Origin: Malaya genurostris
Taxonomy: Eukaryota > Arthropoda > Insecta > Diptera > Culicidae
Assembly: GCF_030247185.1 (NCBI RefSeq)
Contig: NC_080572.1
Location: 185,718,866-185,782,865, forward strand
Length of the DNA stretch: 64,000 nt
Direction: 5' to 3'
Shown here piece by piece: positions 1 through 14,353 of this stretch (position 1 is the first letter of the stretch; each line of letters starts with the position of its first letter). The notes under the pieces are model-generated. The model ran no database searches. It was given only the letters and a program-made list of their open reading frames with translations, and was not told the origin of the DNA. A program made the position numbers and the translations under genes.

Positions 1-348
1 GTCGAAAATCGGCGGCGGCAGCAGCTGCTGCTCCCGCGGCCGTCGAGGGTCCCTCGACGGCCAAACGACGGGGTCGACCGCCCAAGTCGCAGTCAGCCGC
101 GATGGAGCGACCCAAGCCAAAATTTCAGTACCATCTGCTGAAAAAGCCTAAATACCTTTGCAAGGATAGTGGCGGCGATTCACGGTTCAGTACACCGTCA
201 GCTTCACGGGCATCATCTCCACAAGGTAGTGAGGAAAGTCGTCCTTCCACCTCGCGCCGATCGGTTCCGACCAAAGCGCCTCGGTCCGCCAAGTCAGCGG
301 GAAAAGGAAGAGGAGGTGGTCGTGGACGAGGAGCTATTAACCGTAAAA
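1..348 (+). CDS. E(bx): E(bx) exon 1 (partial): AT-hook
   Basis: Frame opens at base 3 and is open to the window edge, so the exon is 5'-truncated. It encodes an alanine run, an AT-hook (KRRGRPPK near 63-86) for minor-groove DNA binding, then the conserved block ending LLKKPKY, and a Ser/Arg/Gly-rich tail. The donor GTGAGT starts at 349 and the exon ends after one base of a codon. The ATG at 102 lies inside the frame but after the AT-hook, so it is unlikely to be the true start. Confidence 0.85.
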
Positions 349-3300
349 GTGAGTACTCTATTTGACACAGTCTAATATATAGCTAGAAAATACGAAACAA
401 CTGATTGTCGAATCCATTTTTCCCTAGGCTACACGTATCACGAGTCTGAGTACCACTATGGTTCGGACTTTGGTGATGATAGCGACAAAAGTGACGCCTA
501 CGATGATTCGATGCGTTCGGCAAGCGACTCTGACGATAGTTTGGCCAACGAGTCGGATTCGGACTTTTCGATTCATAGCTTCAGCACTTCCACGATTACC
601 GGGGGTTGCCTGAAAGAACCGTCTCCCGATCCAGTATGGCTACAAGAGCGAGAATTTCCCGCACTAGAGTTGCCAGCATCCTCCGAGGATTTGTTGGTAC
701 CGAAAGCAATTGTCCTCAAATGCACGTCGATCTACGAAATCATAAGACGCTTTAGACACTTGGTTCGGTTGTCGCCGTTCCGATTGGAGGATTTCTGTGC
801 AGCGATTATGTGTGACGACCAGAGCCCACTGTTGACAGAAATACACATCATGCTACTGAAGGCAATTCTGCGTGAGGAAGACTCGCAGCAGACACATTTT
901 GCACCGCTCGATCAGAAGGACAGCGTTAACATTGCTCTTTATTTGATAGATTCTATTACGTGGCCAGAAGTACTACGAAGTTACATCGAAAGTGATTCTG
1001 GCTTAGATCAGGAAGTGCTGAAGGTACTCAGCACCAATGAGTATCCATTTGTGAGACCGGACGAAAGGTTAAAAGTGTTACAGTTTTTAACAGATCAATT
1101 TCTTATCACCACTACCGTGCGAGACGATATGCTGCAGGAGGGTCCAATACATTACGATGATCATTGTCGTATTTGTCATCGGTTGGGCGATTTATTGTGC
1201 TGTGAGACGTGCCCGGCAGTGTTCCATCTGGAGTGTGTTGATCCGCCTCTGCTGGATGTACCAAGCGAGGATTGGCAGTGCAATTTATGTAAGCTGCACA
1301 AAGTTTCCGGTGTGCTGGATTGCATTTCGCCACAGGAAAAACAGGGTATGCTCTGTCGGCAGGAATTGTTGGGTTATGATCGGCATGGACGGAAATATTG
1401 GTTCGTCGGAAGACGAATTTTCGTCGAGACGGAAGATTCCACGGAAGTGTGGTACTTTAGTACGGTCAAACAGTTTGAGTATTTGCTTTTTAAACTGGAT
1501 GCGGCAGAGTTTGAGGTACACTTGTACAAAGAGCTAGACGACCGGCGAGATGAGATAATTCGTCAAATGACCATCACAGAAACCATAACCAATCAGCAAA
1601 AGGGAAGCAAAAAATCCTACATCGAAGTAGACAATCAGCGGTTGGAGAAATTAATGGAACAGAACGGTACGAAAAATGGGGACAGGATGGATGTGGATGA
1701 TTTGAGCGAAAATGGAGAAGCAGATGAAAAATCAAAAGATGGAACCAATGGTAGCGAATCGTCTGGCAAAGAGGAGGACGATTCTAAAAATGGTGATGAT
1801 AAACATGTGACCAGATCGAAAACGGGCTCGTTGGCACCACGCATACTGAACACGGAAGATAGAAGGAAGAATTCGCTGTCCAAAGAGGATGAAGATTCGC
1901 GGATGACACGCAATAAACTGAACCAGATGGTCAATGGGACGTTGCATTTTAAACTTGGCATGGAAAATGGATTCAAGGTGTACGTCAATCAGTACTCTAT
2001 CAATCCTATTGCATTGAACAAACCACAGCGGAACGAGGAGCGGGATAAAAAACGACATTTGTCGCATAAATTCTCACTAACGCAGGCATCGGAGTTCAAA
2101 TGGTTGGGCGGTGGATTGTACAGTAGCCAGACTCAGATTGTATCAACTCTGAAGCAGTCCATTATTGCTTTGGAACAGGCTATCGCTTCACCATTCCTGC
2201 ATCAAAACTGGTCCAAATTGCGAAAGACATGGATCGGCGCTATTAGTGCGTGTACCAAGGCTAAAGATTTTGCACGAATTCTTTGCATTCTGCAAGCATG
2301 TATGAGGGGAGTTGTTTTCGCTAGCGTTTGGCACGAACAACTGGGGCACACCAGAATGTATCGAATAACATCGGCCGAACGGGAAGAGAAGAAGAAACTC
2401 GAAAAACGAGAGAAACGAGAGCGCGATGACGAAGAAGAGCGAAACAGAATGACTTTCAACTTCGTTAAGTATTCACTGGGACTGAAGCACCAGGTCTGGA
2501 AGCAAAAAGGCGAAGAATATCGTATCCATGGTCAGTGGGACTGGGTATGGATGTCGTTAGGTCGCCGGAAGACAACGAACCGAAGCCAGAACAAAAATGA
2601 AGTTAGCTACGTGTTGATTCCGGTCGTTGCTGAGGTTCACAAGAAACTGCTGAAATTGGACGAAAAAACTTATGAAGCTTATCGAGCATGCATCGAAGGT
2701 AGTGCGGAGTTGGATTTTTTAACAGACAATGAACAGTTGAACAATCAACTGATGGAAAGTTTCAACCAGCTGGAAACATTCCCGGTTCCGGATAGTTTTG
2801 GAGAGATAGATGTCTCCAGAGCGCTCTCAATGCCAGGCGGTCGAATTTTGTATCCAAAAATCGCTAGAAAATCGTCATTCCTGGATGATTTGCTGCATAG
2901 ACGGGTAGACCTGAAGGAGGAAGAAGAACGCAAAATTGCTAAAGTCAAACAAGAAGATGACGAAATAAATGTCAACGTTATTCCTAAACCCGATGCTAAT
3001 AACATTCGACCTAGCGAGTGTGTCGAAAAGCAGCTACTTGCTATAGTCAATCACCGAAATGGTTCCGTTGGCAAAACGCAAGTGCTACAAAACAATCAGC
3101 AGCAAAGTCTCGAAAATGCGGAACAGTTGAGTGCATTGATTCAACAAATTGTGCCGCTTCGTGCAAAATTCCAGCAGCTTCAACGGGAAGCCAACCAGAA
3201 CAAGTGTTACTCTTTAGGATGCGAACAGGAAGATTTTTGCTATTCAGCTGTGTGCACTCGAAAACGTCGTATTCAAGAGGAACTGTATACTTTGCTTAAA

Positions 3301-6300
3301 AAAGCTCAGACACTGGACAGTAATGTAGTTACTAAACCTACTGCCGGAGGCAACAAATCCATCTTGGAGCAAAAGTTAACCGAGAGTAAGCCCGAAGATT
3401 TCCAAGGAATGTTGTCTCAGTTTTCCATGAATCGATACCAAACCGTGCTGGAGGATTGGGAACGAGCTCATCGCAATCTGATTGAATATGATGAGCAGTT
3501 TGTGGAATCGATGGCTGTTTCCAAGGTCGCAGAAGAACACAACAATAACGTAACCAGTGAAGTGGAAGTCAAAACAGAAGATGCTCCTGATATGGTCGTC
3601 AAGGAAGAGGTTGTGAGCACGGAGAATGAAATGGATCTTAACGGTTCCGATCGAATGGATGACAGTATGAAAATGAATGAAAATTCTAATTCCATTTCGG
3701 AAAATTCCTGCGATGAACCCCGAGCAACTCGAAGGGGTCGGTCGAGAAATAGCAAAAACAATTCCATTGTCGTGGAGGACTCCGAGCTGAAGGTGAAAGA
3801 CGAAGTAATGGTTCTACCGAAAAAGGAACGCAAACCAAACCGTAGATTCGCCGCACCTTCTCGCAGTGTGAAAAAAGAGGAAACTGACGAGAAAGAAACG
3901 GCACCAGATGGGAGCATTCGTGTCTATTCGACCAGTTCTAGCAAAGGTAAAGTGTACCTTCGCGCAGTCTGCTCCGGGGATAGCAAGATCAAGGTAGAAA
4001 GCAAACTAGCAAAACCAAAGTATCCGGTTATCAACTATTTCCGCAATAAAAATCAATCTACCTCGATAATGGTTTTACCACGTCATGAAGTTTTGAAGTT
4101 GAGCCGTGTGGGCGGCCGTCTGGCTGTGATGGGATTCCATCATATGGCGAAAAATAACAACTCAGTATGGCCTTATCCGTGTGCTAGGCCGATGTTCAAA
4201 ACATGCTGGTTATATCGGACGTTGAATTTGTCCACGCTTGCCGCGGTAGGATTACAGCTGCGTATCCTTTGGACCTGTCTGCGATGGGATGACATGGCCA
4301 TGAAACCGGCGACCAGCGATGGAAAGCATCAGGTATGTTGATAATTGGTGAAAAAGTAACTAAAGTAATATTTGCATTTTTGATTAGGTCACGACAGAAT
4401 CCGAAATTATGTCTTTGGAGATTCTTAAGCACAGATACGCCGGGGTATTTAATGAACGTTTACAATATCTCCGGCGAAAGGTCGTTATTCCTTTGGAACT
4501 ACCGAAAACGGTTAGAGGTAAGTTTTTCTATCAGTACAAAAGTTTTCACATTTACTACAACATTTTTTATCAGAGGTGCAATCCATTCGATCGGGTCTGC
4601 GTAAGCGAAAACGGGCTGAATCTCCCCAACAAACGGAACCACAAGTGTCGGAAGAGTGGATAGACGAAGACAAGCTTGAACTGTGGGAGATAAAGTTGTA
4701 CGGTGAAAGGCAGGAGAAGTTGGCTGCTGCCCAGATACAACCAGTGACTCGCACTAGTACAGGAAAACTTCCGCCGAATCGTTTGGCCGATTCGTCCAAT
4801 CCATCAACACCGACCAGTAATGGCAGCAGTAACTCGAATACCGGTTCCTCTAGTATCCCGAACAAATCAACTGTCATATCAAACAAAGCCACTCGTGAGG
4901 AAATAACCGAGAAAATGGAACAGCAATTACGGATACAGCGTGCCGCACATAATCAGAAGCGAGCATTGGAGCAGAAACAGCAGGGTAAGTGCAGAAGAAT
5001 ATACTGATTTTGAATGCATACCTAATTGTTTATATTGTTGTTTTTTTCTCCACAGATGGTTCCACGCCGGCTAAACAAACAGTTGTACAACGTCGTATCA
5101 TCGTGAAGAATCCAGACGGAACAACTAAAATTATTCAGCAAAATATCACACAGCCGGCCGGTCAAGCCCGTTCTTCTGCCACGACCCAGCAAGCCCAACA
5201 GTCGCAGCAGCAAGCGCAAACAACTCCGAAGTCCGATGGTCCACAAAAGGTACAGATCATTCGTGGTCCGGACGGAAAGGTTAGCGTTCGTGGTCTCAAC
5301 CCAGGACAGCAGCTTATTCAGACGGCTGACGGGAAATTGCATGTACTCAGTGCGGCTCCTGGTATGTTAGCAAAGCTACTAAAAATGTCCAATAAAGAAC
5401 GAAGCACTCCGGTTGCAGCCGTTGGGGGCATTCCGGAAGTTTCGAAACACTCTTACACGATTTTCTTTCATTTAAAGGATCGAGCCCAGCCGCTAGTAAG
5501 CAAGCCATTGCCGCCAAAGTTGGTCAGAAGATTATAACCAAGGTAGCTGCTGCCGGCAATGCTAGCCCAGCGTCTGCAGCAACTACCTCGGTAACAACCA
5601 CATCCACCATCCAATCCCAACCGCAACAGCAGCAACAGTCGGCACAGGCTACTAAACCACAGCAACAAACGAGCTCCTCCACGGTGGTTAGTTCACCCAC
5701 TGTGACCCAGCAGATCCTAAACAAATCGCCTGGAATAGTCGTACGAAACCAGGCTGGACAACCAATTAAGCAGATTATACAGAAGCAGGTTGTTCAGAAG
5801 GTAGGTACTGGCTTCAAATGCAAATAGATCAATAGCTATGAGTTATTCCGGTTCTGATTCTCTTGGTTCCATATTTTCCAATATGTTCATGTTCCAAAAT
5901 TCCGATACGACAAAGGAACATACCAAAGTTACGACGAATACTTTTCGCCATACCTTTCATTGTCGTTTAGATCAACAATGAAAAGTTTTGAGTTTTTTTT
6001 TACGAAACGCAACTATATAAAGAAAATAAAACTAAGGATAGATGTGAAACAAGGCAAATAAAATTTCAAATATCCGATATTTTACATTAAAAAGTTCGAT
6101 CAGTTTTCGTTTTTACTTCATTATTAATCTGCAATTGCATGAGCGTGTCAACTGATCGATAAAAATTCGAAAAACATCGAACACACGAACTAAGAACATC
6201 TACTGGGTTCACCTAATTTTGTATTCGACAAAATCATGTCAATAGCCCAAATGTATGCTATTGTATTTTTAGCATTTGATAGTGTTCGGGATTTCGGTAT

Positions 6301-9300
6301 TTGACCACTTTACGCCAAATGTCTTATCGTTATAACATATTTGAAAAAGCTTAGACTGGAGACAATTTTTTCAAAATTGCAATCCTTCAATTGCCATATT
6401 GACGGAGACGGCGATAGGGTGGTTCTATTGATGTTCATGTTGTTTGATTTTTAAAGCAACTGTTCCACCGAAAAATTTGAAAAAGCAGAGATGTTTTAGG
6501 TATTGTCAGGAAGGTTTACATTTTTTCAAATTTGTTGAAGATGTATTTTCTGCATAAGAAGAAATACTTAAAATTTGAAAATTGTCGAGGGAAAATTAAA
6601 TTCAGTTTGAGCTTTTAGAACTGATAGACTAAACTACAATCATGTAATGATTCAAATAATCTATTGTCGAATTTTCTAAAACAATCTTTGAGTTCACATA
6701 GCTTTCGGTGCGAGATCTGTATCCTAATCTACCTAAGGTGGTAGAATATAGAACTAATTGAATTTTTTATTGCTTGTTTCCTTTGAAATTCTGAATGTAA
6801 TTGGTAGATAATCTGAATCAGTCTATTTGAGTAATTAGTTCACTAGGAATGTGACATTGATATACTAGAACCAGATCAATAGAAGGATTTCTCAAAGAAG
6901 ATAATTTAGTTGGGCTATTTGGAAATAAAATTTGCTAGAAACCAGCAAGAGAATTCATTATGAAGAACTCGTACTTTCTGGTGAATCAACGAGAGATTCT
7001 TAGCAATCTATTAAAAAAATGGATCGTTATCTTGCGCGGTTTTGCATATCTTATTTATTTGCTTATCAACACACTGAAATTGTAAATGGGATGACATGAA
7101 GGATGTACCTATTGTTTGTTGACTCACAGATACATTGACAACATGGTGTTTCAGAAGAGCCGGACGTGGCAGCAGAATGATTATAGATTGGATTTTATTG
7201 GATGATTCGTTTGACGTGTTTTATATGAGACTGGAGCGTTCATTTCATTTCTCTAAATATTCGCGTGCTCTCACAATTTTACTTTTTATTCTATCTTCAA
7301 AATCGTGGCCTCTGATAGATGATATCAATCGCTTTCCCAAACATTCTTTCTCGTACACATCCGTATTGATACTCCGGGTATAAACGAAATTTCCAACCAC
7401 AATTACATATAGCCTTCCAAATCAAATACTTCTTCAGAAATTTTGACACTTTCTTTGTTCGGAAATGCTCGGCAATGGCGTTTCTTCGCATTGCGGTATG
7501 AAAATCAGATACTGAAGCTGATCAAAGTATTCGAGCACGTTTGTTTCGTCGTCCATAATGGTACAAGAAAAACTGGTGAGGAGCTTTGTAGTGAAGCTCC
7601 TTGCAGTTAAATTTTGCTTGTCATCGCGAAATCTATAGAAAGGAGAATTACTGGAAACCCCGACTTTCGAACGGAGCCTCGGAGACCCGTAGTGTTAACA
7701 GTTCGGCTGAAAAGTTCGTATCGTTTAATAGAAACACACATTTTTTTGCCAAAATTCATTTTTATTATTCAACATAATTGCCATCAGAGGCGATACAGCG
7801 ATTATAGCGATCTTCCACCTTTTCGATACCATTTTTGTAGTACGATTTGTCCTTTGCCTCAAAATAGGCCTCAGTTTCAGCGATTACCTCTTTATTGCTT
7901 CTAAATTTTTTACCAGCGAGCATTCTCTTGAGGTCTGAGAACACGAAAAAGTCACTGGGGGTCACATCTGGAGAATACGGTGGATGAGGGAGCAATTCGA
8001 AGCCCAATTCGTTCAATTTAAGCATGGTTTTTCGTTGTTGTTTTTGATCGATTGTGAGCTCACGCGGCATCCATTTTGCACAAAGCTTTCTCATATCCAA
8101 ATATTCGTTAATAATATGTCCAACACGTTCCTTTGATATCTTTAGGATGTCAGCTATCTCGATCAACTTCACTTTACGGTCATTGAAAATCCTTTTGTGG
8201 ATTTTTTTCACGTTTTCATCGGTAACAGCCTCTTTTGGACGTCCACTGCGTTCATCGTCTTCGGTGCTCATATGACCAGTACGAAATTTTGCAAACCACT
8301 TACGAATTGTTGCTTCGCCCGGTGCAGAGTCTTGATGACACTCATCAAGCCATTTTTTGGTATCGGCGGCACTTTTTTTTCATCAACACACGAAATTCCT
8401 TTTTTCTATTTTTTTCACAATAACAAAAGTAGCTTCACTCAAAATGCAATATCTCACAAACTAATAATCAGACAGATGTCAAATTTATTCACGTATCTTT
8501 TGAAGGTTGGCACTAACTGAAAATGGTATGGATTTAATTCTAGTGGCGCCCTCTCATAGAAACGATACGAACTTTTCAGCCGATCTGTTATATACCATTC
8601 GACGAAATCGGAAAATGTCTGTATGTGTGTGCACTTTTCGAAGATAGTTTTATCGCTCAATTTTCTCAGAGATGGCTTTTTAACAAACTTAGGCTCGTTT
8701 GAAAGCTACTGTCGGACTATCGTTCAAGTTCAAAGATCCAAATGACTGCGACTTCGACATAACCGACAAAACGTGTTGATTTTTTAACGGGCAAGTTTCT
8801 TGGAGATGGCTGAGCTGATTTTAATAAGCCTAGGCCCGTTTGAAAGCTATTATTAGGCCATTGATCAAGCTCGAAGATCAAATTACTGTGACTTCTGGTT
8901 CCGGAGATATGATGGTATAAGTGACGTATCCGACAAAACACGCTGTTTTTACCGCTCTAATATATATAAGGGTGCCAATGTTTTGAGATCACCTCTAATT
9001 TCGTAAAGCGCTAGTGCTCAAAAGTTTAAGCACATCGAAAAAAGTACGGGTGTGTAATGTCATAACTGGATGTCGTGAATACGAAAAAAAAACTGAAACG
9101 CTTTCTTTTTACTTTCGAATATTAATTAGTTGATCGATTATGTGAATTGTGCCAGCTTTCCCCTTCTGTACTACTAGCATTTGAAACGATGCAGAGTCGG
9201 TGCTATGCATTTCATATAGAAAATCAGCGGAAAGTTCCTACAACACCTACGAACTACAACTGGTTGAACAAAAGGTCGTATATAGTGAAGTAAAATTTCG

Positions 9301-12300
9301 CATAGTTCTTTGGGAAAATGTTAATGGTTCTAAAAAGAACCGATTCATGGTTCTAAAAAGAACCTGAGTTCAAGAGCTTAGAACAGAATTCAGTTGCAAT
9401 TTAGTTCTTGAACTACAGTTTTGAAATTGAATTTAGCTCCGGAATCCAGTTCCAACATGCAGGTTCTGAATTCTAAACCTGTATTCTGCAACTAAGCTCC
9501 GATCTGGAAGGATTCTTAGTGTCAGTAGGATCCAAAGTATTAGCCATGCAACGATTCTGTACACTAAGAATCGGCTGCGAAGTCCGTTGAAACAGAAAGG
9601 CCAGATTCCACAAAAGGAATGTAATGCCAAGACTTTGCTTTGCTTTGCTCTAAGTTCCTGAAACATAATTTTGAAGTAAATTTGATTTTCAATAAAACTT
9701 TACCTTTCGTACTCGTCCAGTAGATAATCGGAACTGATATGTGCCTGACTTCCTCATAACCGTTGTCCGGGTGCGAAAAAGGCAAGCAAGCGTGATGATT
9801 TTTCCCCATTATTTCCAAAAGTTTCAGAAAACTTTGTTTTTCAGTTATCTCACGCTGTTGAAAATTTAATCATAAATTCCTGATCATATTTCCTATAAAT
9901 TGTAGAGAAAATTATGTTGTTGGGTGAAGTACATCAAGAGATATTCGCGACAAAGTTCTGCAAATTCTTGTACAGGGTAAATTTTGAAAAGATACTCCAT
10001 AGTAAAGCAAGTCGTATTCACGACAAAAGTCCCCATGCAAAATTTAAGCTAAATAGTATATGGGTTTGAAAATTTTCAATCTTGAAAAATCACCATAGAG
10101 AGGAGGGAGTACATGGGATTTCCGAAATCGATTTTTTTGTGCCAAAGGTCTTAGAATTGTATGACACGTCGAGATTTAGTGTTTTTTTTAAATACACTAA
10201 AATCTTTTGTTATGCGAGTTTACGTACCGCATAAAAAAACCGTATAACTCTGAAAATTCGCAGAAAAAAAGGCATAACTCTGAAACTTCGCATAAAAAAA
10301 CCGCATAACTCTAAAAATTCGCATAAAAAAAACCTCAGTGTATCGACTTTTCATTTCTTATGTATACTTGCTCGTTGATCATCCCGGTTGTCATAAATGA
10401 AGTGCTTCATTTTTCACATGAGCAAATTGCTTGCCAAATCAATATACAAACTTTAACATCAGTTTTTAGCTTTTCTGGGACATAAAAGTTATGAAGAGCA
10501 ATGAAAAACAGGATTCCCGGAAGCTTTAACGTACGTTTCCCCATCTGCAATGAGACAATGCGGATTTGTCAACATTTGTGCTTCCGTGCACGTGATTTTC
10601 TCATCGTATTCTATCGTCCACGTTTTCGCGTCTTGCACGAAAGTTTTACTCAAATGCAGTTTTTTAGCCGAATCTCTTACAGAACTGTTTGGATTTTTCT
10701 TGGAAGCATGAACTACCCGCTTGTGAACCTTTTAAATATAACTCAATCCGTTTTGGCCACTTTTTTTCTTTCGGTCGCTTTTATTTATTTATTTACAATC
10801 AACAGACACAATTTGGTCCTAATGATAATTCCTAATAATATTCAGAAAATTTGTACGTATTCTGCTTCGTGACACATTGAAATCATACCCAGATGAAATG
10901 CGATTGAACGATCTCTGTAAACCAATAATAGAACCGTTTGCGCCATAGTTGGTACGTCGTATAGGAAGTCGAAGAAAAGCACTGTTGCGGAGAGCTCTGG
11001 GTCGCACATTAATATTAATTTCGTTGAGCAAAACGGGACAGTCGATCCTACCGTTGAATACAGGCCCGTACCCAGGATTTCGTTTCGGGAGGGGCCCAAG
11101 GTAAAAAAATAATGTTACTGAAGACTGCTTATGTACCTAATTTTTGGTGTGCCTCTTACGGGTGTTTTTAACAGACACTTTAAACTTTTCCACTGGATCT
11201 ATTATTGTATTACATTTGTTTACGTTTACTGGCTTGTTATTTCTGCAACACATGCCTCAGGCCTTCTAAATAATTATATATCTGTTTTTGATTTCGGGAG
11301 GGGCCCGGGCCCCTCGGGCCCCCCCTCTGGGTACGTGACTGGTTGAATATATCTGCTATTATCAAAGCGCGTGATAATTCTCGTCGCACTTGTAATGTGT
11401 CGAGACCCATTAATAACCCGCGACTTTCATAACTAGGTAGTTGATGAGGATCGGTCCACGGCAATCGACGAAGAGCGAAGCGAACGAATCTACGCTGTAT
11501 TCCCTCAATTCTATGAGCACCGTTCAGGTAGCATGGGTTCCAAACTGCCGAGCAATATTCGAGAGTTGAACGAACAAGCGAGCAGTAAAGCGATTTTAGA
11601 CAGTGTATGTCTGTGAAGTGCTTAGTTATTCTCATTAAGAATCCTAAGCTACGGGAAGCTTTAGCTACAATGTAACTGATGTGATGCTTGAATGTAAGTT
11701 GCTCATCGAGATGGACGCCAAGATCCTTAACGCTAGTAGATCTTCCAATCGAGGATCCATCCAGAAAGTATTCGACATGCAATGGCATTTTTCTCCTCGT
11801 GAACGTAATCGATCAGCAGTTAAGCGTTCGTTGCACCGATTCAAAACACGAGATACTGTAGATTGTAAAACTCGCAGCTTTCTGTCGGTGACACGATGAG
11901 AAAGATCCGGAATTACATGCGCAAAATTATTTTACGCTGCTGCTGTTTCAGCCAGTTTTTAATTGCAAAAAGAATACAATGGGTAAAAAGTTACAGACAG
12001 TGATGCAATTTGATTCCGTACACCCTTTTCAAAATGCCTTTAAGAACTTCCACCTCATTCGACGTTATTTTACTGAATGTTAAATGCGAGTCGTTTCAGC
12101 GCTCCGTGAAATGATCCAAAATCTACACTGGAAAAAAGTTTACAAAATTTAACGTGGACAGGCTTTGAGCGTGATAAGTTTTTTTACTTGATACTAAAAT
12201 TTATTATTTAGTAGCAAGGTTTTCCAATAAGAGGTGTTATTTGGATTTTCTAATAATAATGGCATTATCTGAGATAAATGATCGAAACTTTAATTCAATG

Positions 12301-14322
12301 GTATGGTATTGGAAAATAATATCAGTCAAATACCCAACAAGGGTACGCTTACAGGACCATATCCATTTCATGAAATTCCCCACTGTCCGGAAGGTTTTCC
12401 CGTAAAAGATCGATGGTTTGTTTGTGTGGCATGTAGCACCGTCTTGTTAGTCCTACGGCCCCGCCGGACAATAAACCGCACCAAATAGTTACACGTTGAT
12501 CATGTAGAGGTTTTTTAACAAAAAATCGTGGGTTTTCCGAGTCCTAGATGCGATAGTTTTGCTTGTTGATGTAGCCACCCATAATAGTTCATATGATTTT
12601 TTTATGAAATTGCGGATCACTTTCATGCATTTCAAGGATCCAATCAGCAAACCCAAGACGTTGTTCATGATCAGTATCGTTCCATTTTCATTAATGGCGT
12701 AGTTTCTGCTTGTCGAATCGACTCTTACTTGAAAATCCTGTAGTATTCAGCCGAAGTTCTTACATAACTCATTGCAACGATGTCTTTTGAAAAACAAGTC
12801 GCACTGAAGCAGGACTCGAACCAGCATTCATATCCATTTCTTGCGTACATGTTTTCCATTTCACCAAAGCTGATCACATTTCAAACGACATGGAGAAAGA
12901 ATGTTGTTTTATTATTGAATATTTCGCGGGATATTAGCGATCGAAAAATATTTTATTCTACATGATAAGTCACTCCATAGTAAAATAAGACGTATTCACG
13001 ATAAAATAAATACAGGCTCTCAATAGTAGCGATACGAAGTGTGATGCTTCGAAGTTTGGATCTTGAAGTAGAGTAAAAATACGGCTGGTCCTAAATGATT
13101 TCCTCGGCGAACTGACAGTAAAAGGTGCTGTTATGCAGCTTTGAATTCTCACAGACTTTTCACAATAAGCTAAATTACATTTAAAACTTATTGAAAGTTT
13201 TATTTAAAGAAGATATGATTCTGCACGAAATTTGTTTTTTATTCTAACCTCAATATTACATTATCTCCTAATTTACTATTATATCAATTCCAGGTCCAAG
13301 CTACAAGCACTACTCCCCAGCAATCGGTGGCCACGCCACAGAAAATAATCATCAACAATCAACAGGGCACGGTGCAGAAAATTATCACCTCCAGTGGTCA
13401 GGTTATCAGCACAGCACCCGAGACCCAAGTGCAGAAGGTCGTAACCCAGTCGAATCTCCAGCAGTTGTTGCAAGGTACCGGCCAGAAGGTAGTCGTTGAA
13501 CAGAACGCAGGCCAAAGCCCGGTGCAAACCCAGAAGCTACTGGTCGCCACTACACCCACGGGGCAAACCATACAGAAACAGATTCTCATCCAGAACACCA
13601 GCCCTGGAACTCCTCAGCAGATTATTATCAACCAGGCAGGTGGTCAGAAGGTTGTGCAACAGATAGTAGCATCCCCAGGACAGCAGATAATGATCGGCGG
13701 CCAGCGTATCATATTGAATGCAGCTGGAGGACAGAAAATTATTGGCAACCAGCCGATACAGATTCAACAAAGTCAACCAATTCAGCAGCAAGTGCAGCAG
13801 GTTCAGAAAATACATCAGATTATGGCATCTCCGCAGCAAGTGCAACAACCACAGCAGATTCAAATACAAATTCAGCAACCCGTCACTCAACAACAACAAC
13901 AACAACCGCAACAACAGGTGCAAACAGTTCAGACTCAGCCTGTTCCACTTTCCCAGGGACAAAGTCTTGCACAGCAATTGTCCAGTGGCAAGCTACAGCT
14001 GGCCAATCTCAATGGCCAGCAGGTGTTGATACGACCGCTTGGCAACAACCAGGCGCAAGTCGTAGCTCATATCAAAACTCAGCCAAACGGAACTGCACAA
14101 ATAATCCCTCTAGGAAATGCGGTGGATCCACCTCCGGCTCAACCCCAGCCACAACTTCAACCAGTGCAACAAGTCGTGCAAGCGGCACCACTGCAACAAA
14201 CAACCATCCAGCAAGTTGTACAACAGCAACAACCTGTGTCACAGGCAAATGTCGTTCACCAGACATTGACGGCGTCCGGTGGGTCACAAACCACTTTCCA
14301 GCAGCTGGCCGCTGCCCAATCT

Positions 14323-14353
<31 letters not shown>

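Larger units (their letters stand above)
7630..8960. repeat. Dispersed repeat (GAGCTGAGTCGAA family) split by a mariner
   Basis: Flanks 7630-7697 and 8589-8960 form one copy of a high-copy repeat also seen near 21.7, 44.7, 49.7, 53.3 and 55.1 kb. The 44.65-44.74 kb copy, reverse complemented, runs straight through the position where the mariner sits here. Confidence 0.6.
10360..12060 (-). pseudogene. DD37E-like transposon corpse interrupted by a LINE
   Basis: Minus-strand pieces in order: an HTH-like N-terminus near 12010-11815 (RKLRVLQSTVSRVLNRCNER), then after the LINE (10779-11812) KNPNSSVRDSAKKLHLSK near 10690, GETYVKA near 10530, IWQAICSC near 10430 and FMTTGMINEQVYI near 10390. The order matches a Tc1-superfamily transposase with the LINE removed. 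Stops and frameshifts abound. Confidence 0.65.
5801..13293 (+). other. Intron 6 of E(bx), repeat-filled
   Basis: GT at 5801, AG at 13292-13293. Bases 5801-7290 are AT-rich and hold no recognisable gene, apart from a scrap near 6226-6300 resembling the repeat at 63.36 kb. The rest is mostly transposon debris, listed separately: DD37E-like remnants, a deleted mariner, a SINE body, MITEs, a LINE 3' end and a dead DDE transposase. 8960-9430 and 12730-13130 hold nothing I can name. Confidence 0.85.

Noticed and set aside
102..365. ATG at 102 as the start codon of E(bx)
   Set aside because: The frame is open upstream and encodes an AT-hook (KRRGRPPK) found at the N-terminus of NURF301, so translation must start before base 1.
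1635..3917. Several minus-strand open frames of 100-150 codons opposite E(bx) exon 2
   Set aside because: They lie antisense to a conserved coding frame and mirror its Asp/Glu/Ser-rich codons as Ser/Phe/Leu runs. No family resemblance.
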